Of a stretch of DNA of 64,000 bases, positions 26,043 through 34,333 are shown piece by piece; position 1 is the stretch's first letter, and every line of letters begins with the position of its first letter. The notes under the pieces are model-generated. The model was not told the DNA's origin. It saw only the letters and a program-made list of their open reading frames with translations, and did no database searches. The position numbers and the translations under genes are program-made. The stretch covers positions 186,001 through 250,000 of the forward strand of contig NZ_SADV01000001.1 of NCBI RefSeq assembly GCF_006864135.1, read 5' to 3'. Origin of the DNA: Lysinibacillus sphaericus. GTDB lineage: Bacteria > Bacillota > Bacilli > Bacillales_A > Planococcaceae.

Positions 26043-26056
26043 TCCCTACCATCTCC

Positions 26057-26839
26057 TTACTTGATTTCTGCTTTTCTAAATGTCATGAATGTTACATATA
26101 AAATGACTACTATAAATACGACACAAATGGAGACGGCCGAAATTAAATCACCTTTACTCATGCTTAAATTAATCGCAAGATACTCCGCTGAATAGGGTGT
26201 GAAGGACAATACTTTATCTACCATCTTAAATGAATTCTGAAAACTAGCAACTTGCCCAAAGAACATGGACATCATGTAATACGCAGCTACTACAAGCACC
26301 GATTTTCTGAAGGCAAACGCCAGTAAAATACAAGTCGTTAACTGCGCAAGATAGACTATTGTCATAGTGCTCATTATTGTTACGTAATCGGCAAAGCTGC
26401 CACTAGTAGTCGCCGTTAGAATGCTTAAAAAACCTGCTGCTTTCCCGCCCATACTAATCGTGCTGTCCATGGATAAACCAATTATTGTCACGATGATATA
26501 AGGACTTACAAGAACAATAAGTAAGATCCAAAAAACAATCGCTTTACTGATGACTATTTGGATTCTTGCAAAGCCGCTTATAATCGGATGATGGATATTT
26601 TTTGTATCAAAATCTGAACAAATAAGTGTAGTGGCAAGTACTGCGCCTACTATTGACATCATATTCATATCAGATAGTAAAAAACCAACGTTGCTGATGC
26701 TTTCATTTATTGAGTTATTGCCTATAGCATAAGCAATACTAAACATTGCTGTTGCAGAACATGTTGTAAGAGCCAGTAAGACCCAAAATATTTTGGATTT
26801 AGTTGTTTTATAAAGGTAAGCACGTACTAAATTAAACAT
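26057..26839 (-). CDS. ABC-2 type transporter permease
   Basis: 260 residues, six predicted membrane helices, starting MFNLVRAYLYKTTKSKIFW, the usual start of ABC-2 permeases of the bacitracin/lantibiotic immunity kind. ATG 26839 has GGAGGTGAGCGCC upstream and overlaps the ATPase stop by 8 bp, showing translational coupling. It would form an exporter with the preceding ATPase. Substrate unknown. Confidence 0.85.
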   Translation of the reverse strand: MFNLVRAYLYKTTKSKIFWVLLALTTCSATAMFSIAYAIGNNSINESISNVGFLLSDMNMMSIVGAVLATTLICSDFDTKNIHHPIISGFARIQIVISKAIVFWILLIVLVSPYIIVTIIGLSMDSTISMGGKAAGFLSILTATTSGSFADYVTIMSTMTIVYLAQLTTCILLAFAFRKSVLVVAAYYMMSMFFGQVASFQNSFKMVDKVLSFTPYSAEYLAINLSMSKGDLISAVSICVVFIVVILYVTFMTFRKAEIK

Positions 26840-27755
26840 GGCGCTCACCTCCAATTAACGTAAGGAAGTAGTTCTCTAATGTGTCTCCTTGTAGACTAAA
26901 TTCCGTAAGTGTTACCCCATTTTCAAATAAGGCGGTTGATACGTCCCCAAGATTCTCTAAGAAATCATACAATTTAATTGTTTTATTTGGCATGACTTGA
27001 AAATTTTGTGTTTTAAGAATTGTTTCTAATACATGTGCACATTGTTCGGGAGCTGTACAACCAATGCGAATATAATGTCTACATTCTTCGTCGAGCTGTT
27101 GTTGCGTCATTTGTTTCATAATTTTCCCTTTATGAATAATGATATAATCAGTTGTTGTTTGATAAAGTTCCGGTAAATTATGACTCGAAATTAAAATCGT
27201 CATCTGTCGCTCTTCACAAAGACGTGTTAAAAGCTGACGAATTTCAACAACACCTATAGGATCTAACCCATTCACTGGCTCATCTAAAATCAATAGCTCT
27301 GGATTAGTTAATAACGCAATAGCAATGCCTAAACGTTGTTTCATGCCGAGTGAAAAATGCTTAGCTTTCTTATTGTTTGTACTCGTCAATCCAACCAATT
27401 GCAGTATTTCATCTTCTAGCTCCTCATTCGGAATCCCCCGCATTAAACGATGATATTTAAGGTTTCCTTTTGCGGTCATATCAGGGCTAATCGCTGGTTG
27501 TTCAATCATACTGGCAATCCTTTTTCGTTGCTGCTGTATTTCCTTGTCAGATGATTTCCCAAATAACTCAAATGAACCTTCTGTTTGAAAACTAATCCCT
27601 GAAACAATTTTCATTAAGGTTGTTTTTCCCGCACCGTTTTCACCAATAAGCCCATAAATACGTCCTTCTTTTAATTCGATTGATACGTCGTGAAGTACTG
27701 TATGCTTTTTATATGTTTTCGTTAATTGATTCGTTTTTAATATGGTTTCTCCCAT
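26832..27755 (-). CDS. ABC transporter ATP-binding protein
   Basis: 307 residues from ATG 27755 (GGGAGG 8 nt upstream). Walker A GENGAGKTTLMK, signature FSLGMKQRLGIA, Walker B LLILDEPVNGLDP and the switch His in LISSHNLPELY are intact, so it should hydrolyse ATP. The roughly 90-residue C-terminal extension is typical of BcrA/lantibiotic-immunity-type ATPases. Partner of the permease downstream; regulated with the two-component genes. Confidence 0.92.
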   Translation of the reverse strand: MGETILKTNQLTKTYKKHTVLHDVSIELKEGRIYGLIGENGAGKTTLMKIVSGISFQTEGSFELFGKSSDKEIQQQRKRIASMIEQPAISPDMTAKGNLKYHRLMRGIPNEELEDEILQLVGLTSTNNKKAKHFSLGMKQRLGIAIALLTNPELLILDEPVNGLDPIGVVEIRQLLTRLCEERQMTILISSHNLPELYQTTTDYIIIHKGKIMKQMTQQQLDEECRHYIRIGCTAPEQCAHVLETILKTQNFQVMPNKTIKLYDFLENLGDVSTALFENGVTLTEFSLQGDTLENYFLTLIGGERHV

Positions 27756-27837
27756 ATTAAGCACCTCCCTTTCATATTCATAGATTACTCATGAAAGGTA
27801 TAGATAAAGTAAAGATGACGTATAGATTACGGATGAT

Positions 27838-28509
27838 TTATGGACGTAAACGATAGCCAAGCCCACGAAGCGTCTCGATATAATCTGCTTGTGAATTTTT
27901 TGTCTTCAATTTATGTCGAAGATTACTAATATGAATTTTAATAATATGTTCATCTCCTAAATATTCTTCTTGCCAAATGGATTCGTATAAATTCGCTTTC
28001 GTGAATACTTTTTCTTGATTTGCCATAAACAATTCTAGCAGTAAATATTCCTTTGCAGTTAGTAAGACCTCCTCACCACCCACTGTAACCCGCTTAGCGA
28101 CATCATCCAGCATTATATCCTTGTATTGCAGCTGCTTCATTGGTGTAGCTTTTTTAACACGACGTAATATCGATTCAATACGAGCGAGAACCTCACCAAG
28201 GTCAAAAGGTTTCGTAATATAATCGTCCGCTCCTAAACGAAGCAAATCAATTTTTGTTGACACTAAATCTTTTGCTGAAATCATAACAACAGGTACATCC
28301 GAAATAGCGCGAATTTCTTTTAATAATTCATCACCACTTTTATAGGGAAGCATAATATCAAGAAGCACAATATCAAATTCATTTTGTAGAAATGCTCGAT
28401 GTCCTTCTACTCCATCCATCACACTTGTTACCTGATAATCTGCTTGCTCAAACAATTCTGTTAACATTGCATTTACATCTTCATGATCCTCAACCATTAA
28501 AATTCTCAA
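27838..28509 (-). CDS. OmpR/PhoB-family response regulator
   Basis: 223 residues starting MRILMVEDHEDVNAML. The receiver domain has the phospho-acceptor Asp in IVLLDIMLP, Lys in ITKPFD, and a C-terminal winged helix (TAKEYLLLELFMANQEKVFT ... ISNLRHKL, LRGLGYRL). TTG 28509 fits AAAGGTG 8 nt upstream better than the earlier GTG 28518. First gene of the RR-ABC-HK operon; it probably controls its own transporter. Confidence 0.9.
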   Translation of the reverse strand: MRILMVEDHEDVNAMLTELFEQADYQVTSVMDGVEGHRAFLQNEFDIVLLDIMLPYKSGDELLKEIRAISDVPVVMISAKDLVSTKIDLLRLGADDYITKPFDLGEVLARIESILRRVKKATPMKQLQYKDIMLDDVAKRVTVGGEEVLLTAKEYLLLELFMANQEKVFTKANLYESIWQEEYLGDEHIIKIHISNLRHKLKTKNSQADYIETLRGLGYRLRP

Positions 28510-28530
28510 TACAACCACACCTTTAATAAA

Positions 28531-28620
28531 TTATGACTCGGCATAATTGCGTCCGGAATCGGCTTTGCGCTTAGGCCTGCAAATATTTTTTGGGCGAAAG
28601 CGTAGCGTCAGCAGCAGGAC
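28531..28620 (-). repeat. Partial dispersed repeat (copy E)
   Basis: CTCGGCATAATTGCGTCCGG and AATCGGCTTTG match the left part of the element at 29284-29405, and GGGCGAAAGCGTAGCG matches the GCGAAAGCGAAGCG module. It lies between the response regulator and the 21-bp array. Confidence 0.65.
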
Positions 28621-28629
28621 TCTTTTCCA

Positions 28630-29040
28630 TCCGTCGTCTACTTGGCCTTCCGTCGTTCTGCCCGACCTTTCCGTCGCCTGCTTTTCCATCCGTCGCTCTG
28701 CTCGGGACTTCCGTCGCTTCGCCTTTTCTTTCCGTCGTTCTGCTCGAGCCTTCCGTTGCCTTCTTTCCCATTCATCGCTCTGCTCGGGACTTCCGTCGTT
28801 TCGCCTTTTCTTTCCGTCGTTCTACTCGGGCCTTCCGTCGCTTCGCCTTTTCTTTCCGTCATTCTGCTCGGGACTTCCGTCGCTTCGCCTTTTCTTTCCG
28901 TCGTTCTGCTCGAGCCTTTCGTCGCTTCGCCATTTCCTTCCGTCGTTCTGCTCATGCCTTCCGTCGCTTCGCCTTTTCTTTCCGTCGTTCTGCCCGACCT
29001 TTCCGTCTCTTCTTCTTTTCGATTCGTGACTTCCGCTTGG
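28630..29040. repeat. 21-bp / 42-bp tandem array 2
   Basis: TCCGTCG-like heads occur at 28792, 28813, 28834, 28855, 28876, 28897, 28918, 28939, 28960, 28981 and 29002, all exactly 21 bp apart; earlier heads (28630-28771) show 21- and 19-bp steps. Two alternating tails (TTCTGCTCGGGAC and CTTCGCCTTTTCTT) give a 42-bp higher-order unit. It produces overlapping open frames on both strands with 7- or 14-residue repeats, which I take as by-products. Non-coding, upstream of the RR-ABC operon. Confidence 0.85.
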
Positions 29041-29115
29041 AGGCAATACCTTCTTTGCTGAAAAAAAGTTAAAATATCCCTATTAATATTATATGGGAAT
29101 TCATGTTAATAAACA

Positions 29116-29265
29116 TTAAATAATTTTATTAACTATCACCCTATTGTCTAGCTGATGCATATGAACTGTAATACTTGGCTGCGATAAATGAAGTTCTTCT
29201 GCGTCTACTCGAAAATTACAAGATTTAGCGGCAACTACAAAAGACTGTATCCATTTATAATCCAA
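29116..29265 (-). pseudogene. Truncated LysR-family regulator (N-terminal DNA-binding part)
   Basis: With AGAGGTGAGCGT before TTG 29265, the frame reads DYKWIQSFVVAAKSCNFR and then AEELHLSQPSITVHMHQLDN, the start of a LysR helix-turn-helix, but stops after 49 codons (VNKII). The recognition helix is present, but the wing and the whole effector domain are gone. The start signal is intact, so a short peptide might still be made. Confidence 0.7.
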
Positions 29266-29283
29266 ACGCTCACCTCTTTCTAT

Positions 29284-29405
29284 CAATTATGCCTCGGCAT
29301 AATTGCGTCCGGAATCGGCTTTGTGCAAGCACAAAGCCGATTCCAAAACATCCGCCGGAGGCTTTAGCTTCTTTCAGCGGATGTTTGAACACCCGCTGAA
29401 AGATT
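29284..29405 (-). repeat. Dispersed modular repeat (copy D)
   Basis: Begins with the AATTATGCCTCGGCATAATT palindrome, then GCGTCCGGAATCGGCTTTGTG/CACAAAGCCGATTCC arms, ACATCCGCCGGAGGCTTTAG and a TTTCAGCGG/CCGCTGAAA hairpin. Read on the minus strand the blocks are in the same order as copy A (AAAGCCTCCGGCGGATGT, CCGGACGCA, palindrome). Confidence 0.7.
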
Positions 29406-29507
29406 AATCTTTTTAACCAACTTCATTAACTATATTTAATTTACTAAATTATCGAACAATAATAAACTAAAATTAGATCGATTACTTTTAACAAAGGGGA
29501 GAATCGT

Positions 29508-30533
29508 ATGTTAGCTAAATTAAGTAAGCAATTCCGTACTTTTGCCAAAAATGAATGTGAAAATTCAAGTCCACTATATGAACATTTAGCCAATAAGATT
29601 GCCGATGATGATGAAATATTAAAAGTTGCCGCATTTATACCTAAAGGACAACCTGTACCTAATTTATTATTAGCTGGCGTTCAGTATTTACTGTCATCAA
29701 CCAAAGACGAATTAGTTTATTTTTATCCATCCTTAACGACAACACCAAAACCAATAAATGAAGTCTATCCTGTTTTTAAAGCATTCGTATTATCCCATTC
29801 AGATGAATTGAAGATTTTATTTCAAGAAAAACTTGTCCAGACTAATGAGATTCGCCGTTGTACTTACCTTTATCCGATGATGACAGAAATTTATGAAGGC
29901 CATCAAAAACCTTTAGCCTTAATAGAAATCGGGGCAAGTGCAGGACTTCAACTTGGGATGGATCAATATAATTACTGCTACAATCAACAGCTTCATATAA
30001 ACCATTCAAATAGCGCTTTCGTTTTGTCCTCAGAAAATCGGGGAGAACGGCTTCCAGCTTCCATTACAAATGCTCCTGTTGTTTGTAAACGTGTTGGGAT
30101 CGATTTAAATCCTATTGATATTCATAATGAGGAAGAGCTTCGATGGCTCCAAGCTTTAATTTGGCCAGAGCATCAAGAACGTAGACTTTTATTAAATCAA
30201 GCACTCCCTATTTTAAAAGAACTCGATTTAGAACTGATAAAAGGAGATGCTATTAAATTTATAAAAGAAATTAGTAGAGATATTAATCAAGATGCGCTAT
30301 TAGTTGTTTATCATACGCATGTGGCCAATCAAATCCCAATGGAGTTACGCCTTGAACTAATTGAACAATTAAAAGAGATCAGCATGGAACGACCTCTCTA
30401 TCATTGTTATAACAATTTATTTGATATACAACTGCATCAAGATTTTATGGATCAAGGTGAAATAGAATCTATCCGAATAATGGAACGACCTGATGGTCAT
30501 GCTCGATGGTTCAAGTGGTCCAACCAAAAATAA
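29508..30533 (+). CDS. DUF2332 family protein
   Basis: 341 residues matching the DUF2332 layout: an N-terminal helical region (FRTFAKNECENSSPLYEHLA), then a methyltransferase-like core with LIEIGASAGLQLGMDQY resembling a Gly-rich SAM loop, GIDLNPIDI, and VVYHTHVANQIP. Enzymatic function is not established; the core suggests a Rossmann-type fold. GGGG upstream of ATG 29508. Isolated gene preceded by two repeat structures and followed by a hairpin. Confidence 0.8.
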   Translation: MLAKLSKQFRTFAKNECENSSPLYEHLANKIADDDEILKVAAFIPKGQPVPNLLLAGVQYLLSSTKDELVYFYPSLTTTPKPINEVYPVFKAFVLSHSDELKILFQEKLVQTNEIRRCTYLYPMMTEIYEGHQKPLALIEIGASAGLQLGMDQYNYCYNQQLHINHSNSAFVLSSENRGERLPASITNAPVVCKRVGIDLNPIDIHNEEELRWLQALIWPEHQERRLLLNQALPILKELDLELIKGDAIKFIKEISRDINQDALLVVYHTHVANQIPMELRLELIEQLKEISMERPLYHCYNNLFDIQLHQDFMDQGEIESIRIMERPDGHARWFKWSNQK

Positions 30534-30549
30534 AAGTTGCCACGAAAAA

Positions 30550-30585
30550 ACGCTGCATGAGATTTTTCTCTCATGCAACGTCATG
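30550..30585 (+). terminator. Hairpin after the DUF2332 gene
   Basis: CGCTGCATGAGA and TCTCATGCAACG enclose TTTTTC. There is no T-run, so termination strength is uncertain. Confidence 0.5.
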
Positions 30586-30637
30586 TTGATTAAAAACTAT
30601 TAAATCAATGAAATTAAGTTTTCTCGGCAAAACGAGG

Positions 30638-30817
30638 GGTTGATTTCCGCTCCGGCTGGGCGCTTTCCTAGGGGCGTCCGATGAGCCGCTTCGCTGCAGG
30701 GTCTCTGGCCAACACAATGTTGGTCACGAAGGCGTTATCACAGGACGTGATGCTTTTAGCCTTCGTTCCTCTATCGCTGATCCCCAAGGAGTCGCCCAGC
30801 CTCCAATCCAATCAACC
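30638..30817. repeat. 180-bp inverted-repeat intergenic element
   Basis: Ends are GGTTGATT (30638) and AATCAACC (30817); inside them GGCTGGGCGCTTTCC pairs with GGAGTCGCCCAGCC. The centre carries GATGAGCCGCTTCGCTGCAG and TCTGGCC. No coding capacity. The overall design matches abundant intergenic elements I know from Bacillales genomes (TTGATTTCCG... GGGAGTCG... CAATCAACC); the transcript would fold into a long hairpin. Confidence 0.75.
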
Positions 30818-30851
30818 GCTTTATTAAGCAAGTATCTTATAGTATATCACT

Positions 30852-31910
30852 CTATTTTTTTGCAGTATATTTTCTAATTGCTGGTAAAATATCGTTCCCG
30901 ATAATTTCGATATTTTTCATTAATTTATCGAATGGCACACCGCCAAAATCAATTTGTGCCATAAATCGTTGCATGCCATAGAGCTCGTATTGATACAGTA
31001 ATTTTTCAATAATTTGCTCCGTACTTCCGACCATTAAGGCATCTTTTGTATCCGGTGCTTCCGCAAATTGTTGCTTTGGATAACCTGCGCCGCGAATTGC
31101 TTGGAATCCACCATTTAAATGGGGATACATCCCTTGTAGTGCCTCTTCCGTCGTATGTGCGACGTGGAATAGGCTTGTTGTAGCAATCGGTAACTCTTTC
31201 GGATCAAAGCCATTTCTCTCCGCTGCCTCCCTGTAGGCATCAACTGATGGCTTAAAGTTAACAGCGGGACCACCTAATGTCGTTAGCATCATTGGAATGC
31301 CCATATAGCCTGCTTTCATGGCACTTGCAGGTGGACCACCAACAGCTCGCCAAATTGGTAACGACCCATTTTTAGGTTGTGGCAAAATTTGTGCATTGTG
31401 AAGTGGTGCACGAAATTGTCCTTCCCAAGTGATCAGCTCGTTGTCATTTATTTTTTTCAGTAACGCTAATTTTTCTTCAAAAATTTCTTCATAATCCTTT
31501 AAATCGATACCTAGTAATTGATATGCACCAACTCGAGAGCCACGCCCTGCGACTATTTCTGCACGTCCATCTGAAATTAAATCAATCGTTGCAAAATCTT
31601 CATATACGCGTACAGGGTCAGAGACACTAAGGACTGTTGCAGAGCTTGCTAATTTAATTTTTGATGTAGCGTGTGCGATTGCTCCTAAAACAACTGTGTG
31701 TGCCTGTGTCGTAAAGTACGATTGATGACTTTCGCCAACAGCAAAGACATCAATATCCGCTTGTTCTGCAAGCTGACTTGCTTCAATTAGCTCTTGGATT
31801 CGTTGTTGAGCTGAAATACGTTCACCTGTTAATGGATTTGGAATATGATCCCCTAATGAATATAGGCCAAATTCGATGCCTTTCGATTGATCAATACGGT
31901 ATTTATCCAT
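30852..31910 (-). CDS. LLM-class flavin-dependent oxidoreductase
   Basis: 352-residue luciferase-like TIM barrel using reduced FMN or F420-like flavin (FMN expected here). FGLYSLGD, DVFAVGESHQSYF, ASSATVLSVSDPVRVYEDFA, and VGSTEQIIEKLLYQYELYG are family signatures. Start 15 bp after the ring-cleaving dioxygenase, so it is the third gene of the MarR operon. By context it may act on quinones or related aromatics, but the substrate is inferred only. Confidence 0.87.
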   Translation of the reverse strand: MDKYRIDQSKGIEFGLYSLGDHIPNPLTGERISAQQRIQELIEASQLAEQADIDVFAVGESHQSYFTTQAHTVVLGAIAHATSKIKLASSATVLSVSDPVRVYEDFATIDLISDGRAEIVAGRGSRVGAYQLLGIDLKDYEEIFEEKLALLKKINDNELITWEGQFRAPLHNAQILPQPKNGSLPIWRAVGGPPASAMKAGYMGIPMMLTTLGGPAVNFKPSVDAYREAAERNGFDPKELPIATTSLFHVAHTTEEALQGMYPHLNGGFQAIRGAGYPKQQFAEAPDTKDALMVGSTEQIIEKLLYQYELYGMQRFMAQIDFGGVPFDKLMKNIEIIGNDILPAIRKYTAKK

Positions 31911-31925
31911 GATGAATATCTCTCC

Positions 31926-32867
31926 TTAATCTAGCGGCTCTAAAATAGCTTCGATTTCTGCACGTCTTTCTTCTAAAAATGGTGGAAGATCAAGTTCTTT
32001 GCCAAGATCCTCTATTGCCGAATCAACTGTAAATCCTGGGCCATCTGTTGCCATTTCAAATAAAATGCCATTACGATCTCTAAAATAAAGACTTTGGAAA
32101 TAATAACGATCCACAATGCCAGTACTATCAAAGCCCTGCTCCTTAATTTTAAGATCCCACTGTTGTAATTCCTCCACTGTTCCAACACGTAGTGCAAGAT
32201 GGTGAATACTACCACGTCCAGGTTTCTCACTTGGCCCTTCTAATTCTTGAACAACGATTTCTCCAAGCACTTCACCAGGAATCGATTGCAATACTGCTTC
32301 TTTTTCACTTTCTGTTACAACTGTGTAATTAAATAGCTCTTTTAATACACTTACTGTCCGTTGCAAGTAACGAACTGTCATTTCAACTGTACCCATCCCT
32401 AAAATACGATGTTCTGCAGGGATATCAGAGCCGTCCCATGGTTGCCAATGAGCTGGTGTTTCATGACCATGATTGTTTAACAGCACCATTCTTAACCCTT
32501 CATGATCCTCAAAAAACAATGCATCTTTCCCTGCATAAGTTGTTATTTCACTATGCTCAATCTTTAACTGTTGAAAACGGTTTTTCCAAAATTGCAGACT
32601 GTCATAGCTTGGCACTAGTAATCCAATACGTGTAATGGCATTTGTTCCGCGCACTGTCCGACCTGCTACAGGCATTTCAAAAAATGTTAATTCTGTACCT
32701 GGTGCTCCAGTCAAGTCTCCATAAAACAAGTGATACATGGAAGGCGAATCTTGGTTTACTGATTTCTTTACACGACGTAAGCCGAGAAGTTTTGTGTAAA
32801 AATCATTATTACGTTTCCCGTTTTTTGTTAGCATTGATATATGATGATGTCCACTTAATTTGTTCAT
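31926..32867 (-). CDS. Ring-cleaving dioxygenase, MhqO/MhqE-like (tandem VOC domains)
   Basis: 313 residues with two glyoxalase/VOC repeats (about 1-140 and 150-290). The N-terminus LSGHHHISMLTKNGKRNNDF and metal-site regions IHHLALRV and LFEMATDGPGF match the MhqO/YodE group, which in B. subtilis detoxifies hydroquinones and catechol-type electrophiles and is repressed by MhqR. Strong ribosome site AAGGAGGAAACATTC. Middle gene of marR-dioxygenase-LLM operon. Confidence 0.87.
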   Translation of the reverse strand: MNKLSGHHHISMLTKNGKRNNDFYTKLLGLRRVKKSVNQDSPSMYHLFYGDLTGAPGTELTFFEMPVAGRTVRGTNAITRIGLLVPSYDSLQFWKNRFQQLKIEHSEITTYAGKDALFFEDHEGLRMVLLNNHGHETPAHWQPWDGSDIPAEHRILGMGTVEMTVRYLQRTVSVLKELFNYTVVTESEKEAVLQSIPGEVLGEIVVQELEGPSEKPGRGSIHHLALRVGTVEELQQWDLKIKEQGFDSTGIVDRYYFQSLYFRDRNGILFEMATDGPGFTVDSAIEDLGKELDLPPFLEERRAEIEAILEPLD

Positions 32868-32919
32868 GAATGTTTCCTCCTTGTTTTCGCTTGACTAAGC
32901 AAGTGATTGTGTAAAAAAA

Positions 32920-33363
32920 TCACGCTGGTGGTAATTTTTTATCACGACTATGCTTCTCTATTTTCGACATTAGTGTATTTAAAGTTTTCAGTTCTTCTTC
33001 TGTTAATACTTCTTCAAAAAATGAAGATTGAAATTGTAGCTGACTTGGTGTTGCCATATCAATCATCTGCTCGCCTTTTGCTGTTAGTGAGATTGTTTTA
33101 GTCTTCCAATTTTGCTTCCGTTCAATAAGTCCATCTTTTTCAAGACGAGCAAGCATCCTAGACATACCACCTTGCGTCACTATCACTTTCTCTGCTAATT
33201 GGGATTGCGTTAACGGTGCATATGTCTTAATTTGGATTAGGACATCAAATTGTGCAGTCGTTAAACCAAAGCGCTTTAAAAACTCATTGGATAGCTGATT
33301 ACTTTGATTTGTAAAGCGCATCATCCGAATCCACGTCACTGTCCCGAGCGTATGTTTTTGCAT
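32920..33363 (-). CDS. MarR-family regulator
   Basis: 147 residues: dimerisation helices flank a winged helix ([46 protein letters not shown]). GGGGGAGGAAGCG precedes ATG 33363. It heads an operon with a quinone-type dioxygenase and an LLM oxidoreductase and lies 58 bp below a perfect palindrome close to the MhqR operator, so it is probably an autorepressor released by quinones. There are no Cys residues, so direct thiol sensing, as in YodB/CatR, is unlikely; ligand-type sensing as in MhqR is more plausible. Confidence 0.87.
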   Translation of the reverse strand: MQKHTLGTVTWIRMMRFTNQSNQLSNEFLKRFGLTTAQFDVLIQIKTYAPLTQSQLAEKVIVTQGGMSRMLARLEKDGLIERKQNWKTKTISLTAKGEQMIDMATPSQLQFQSSFFEEVLTEEELKTLNTLMSKIEKHSRDKKLPPA

Positions 33364-33416
33364 CGCTTCCTCCCCCTCTCATTGTCACTTTACCACGCAA
33401 GTGATGTACAAGCAAG

Positions 33417-33444
33417 AAAAATATCTTGAATTCAAGATATTTTT
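33417..33444. promoter_or_regulatory. Perfect palindrome resembling the MhqR operator
   Basis: ATATCTTGAATTCAAGATAT (33421-33440) is a perfect 20-bp palindrome flanked by A4/T4. It differs by one position per half from the TATCTCGAATTCGAGATA-type MhqR box of B. subtilis. A candidate promoter for marR (TTGCTT, 17 bp, TAAAGT) begins just below it. It may also help to terminate cdaS transcription from the other side. Confidence 0.7.
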
Positions 33445-33460
33445 CAGTGTGAAGCTCACA

Positions 33461-34081
33461 CTATATAATGCCATGCGTCGTAATCGGATATAAGTTTCCT
33501 TTAAAGGCAAAGGAAATTCTCCCTGTTTCTTCAGACACTATCATGACAAGCGCATCACTTACTTCACTTAACCCTAATGCTGCTCGATGCCTTGTGCCTA
33601 ATTTCTTTTCCCCCATATATCTCTCTGACAGTGGCAGTACATTTGCTGCTGATTTAATTAGATTTTGGCTTATTAAAACGGCGCCATCATGAAGTGGATT
33701 TCCAGGGAAAAAAATAGATTCTAATAAGGAATGCGTTACTTCTGCACCAATATGAATACCAGGCTGTATAATAGATGCTACTGAATCCTCCCGTTCAATA
33801 ACAATTAATCCGCCGTGTCTTCTTTTAGACATATTTTGTACGCTATGTGAAAGCTCAGGATATTTTTCAGTAAACGGCGAAAGATAGCAATTCAAATAAA
33901 ACGTAGCAGCCTTCATTTCAATCGTTACAAATTTCTCTTTTATTTTTTCAAAATTCCCAAGAAGACAGTTTGTATCCGTATCCATAGCTTCTACACTTTG
34001 CTGTAATGAATGTATGACCTGCAAAAGCTCTTCCTTTAATGTTTGTTTCATTGGTGAAAAATCGCAATTTGTTGGATCCAT
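33461..34081 (-). CDS. cdaS: Sporulation-type diadenylate cyclase
   Basis: Makes c-di-AMP from two ATP. From ATG 34081 (GGGGTG 6 nt upstream) the product has 206 residues, against 207 in B. subtilis CdaS. An autoinhibitory two-helix N-terminal region (about 1-65) precedes the DAC domain with DGA in NPLHDGAVLI and RHR in LGTRHRAALGLSE. No membrane helices, unlike CdaA; no DNA-binding domain, unlike DisA. It should act in the forespore or during germination. Monocistronic. Confidence 0.9.
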   Translation of the reverse strand: MDPTNCDFSPMKQTLKEELLQVIHSLQQSVEAMDTDTNCLLGNFEKIKEKFVTIEMKAATFYLNCYLSPFTEKYPELSHSVQNMSKRRHGGLIVIEREDSVASIIQPGIHIGAEVTHSLLESIFFPGNPLHDGAVLISQNLIKSAANVLPLSERYMGEKKLGTRHRAALGLSEVSDALVMIVSEETGRISFAFKGNLYPITTHGII

Positions 34082-34266
34082 AAAAAACACCCCGCTTTTC
34101 AAATTTAACATGAAAAAACTTGTATTTTTAGTTTCTCTCTATGGAATTATTTTATTCGCCTTGAATTCAACATACACACTACATAAGTTGTAGATTAATC
34201 CATCCTTATCACGCCAAGTGAAGCGTAATAAAGAAGCAGGTAACAGTATGGCTGTTTTCTTTCAAG

Positions 34267-34300
34267 TTAAAAAGCGTATTCAAATTGTAATTGAATACGC
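34267..34300 (-). terminator. Terminator of the sco operon
   Basis: On the minus strand GCGTATTCAA and TTGAATACGC enclose 7 nt, followed by TTTTTAAC. It lies 34 bp after the thiolase remnant. The rest of 34112-34333 shows only a 27-codon frame without ribosome site. Confidence 0.8.
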
Positions 34301-34333
34301 ACACTAATCTTCTACTGATAAATTTTAAAAAGT

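Noticed and set aside
28630-29040. Possible CRISPR array
   Set aside because: Period is 21 bp with no 30-40 bp unique spacers, and there are no cas genes in the window.
28547-29072. Overlapping 100-160-codon ORFs on both strands with 7- and 14-residue repeats
   Set aside because: They exist because 21 bp is divisible by three; no ribosome site, open in several frames at once, and unrelated to any family.
34110-34193. 27-codon plus-strand ORF starting MKKLVFLVSLYG, signal-peptide-like
   Set aside because: No ribosome site and it lies across the cdaS upstream region; not enough to call a gene.
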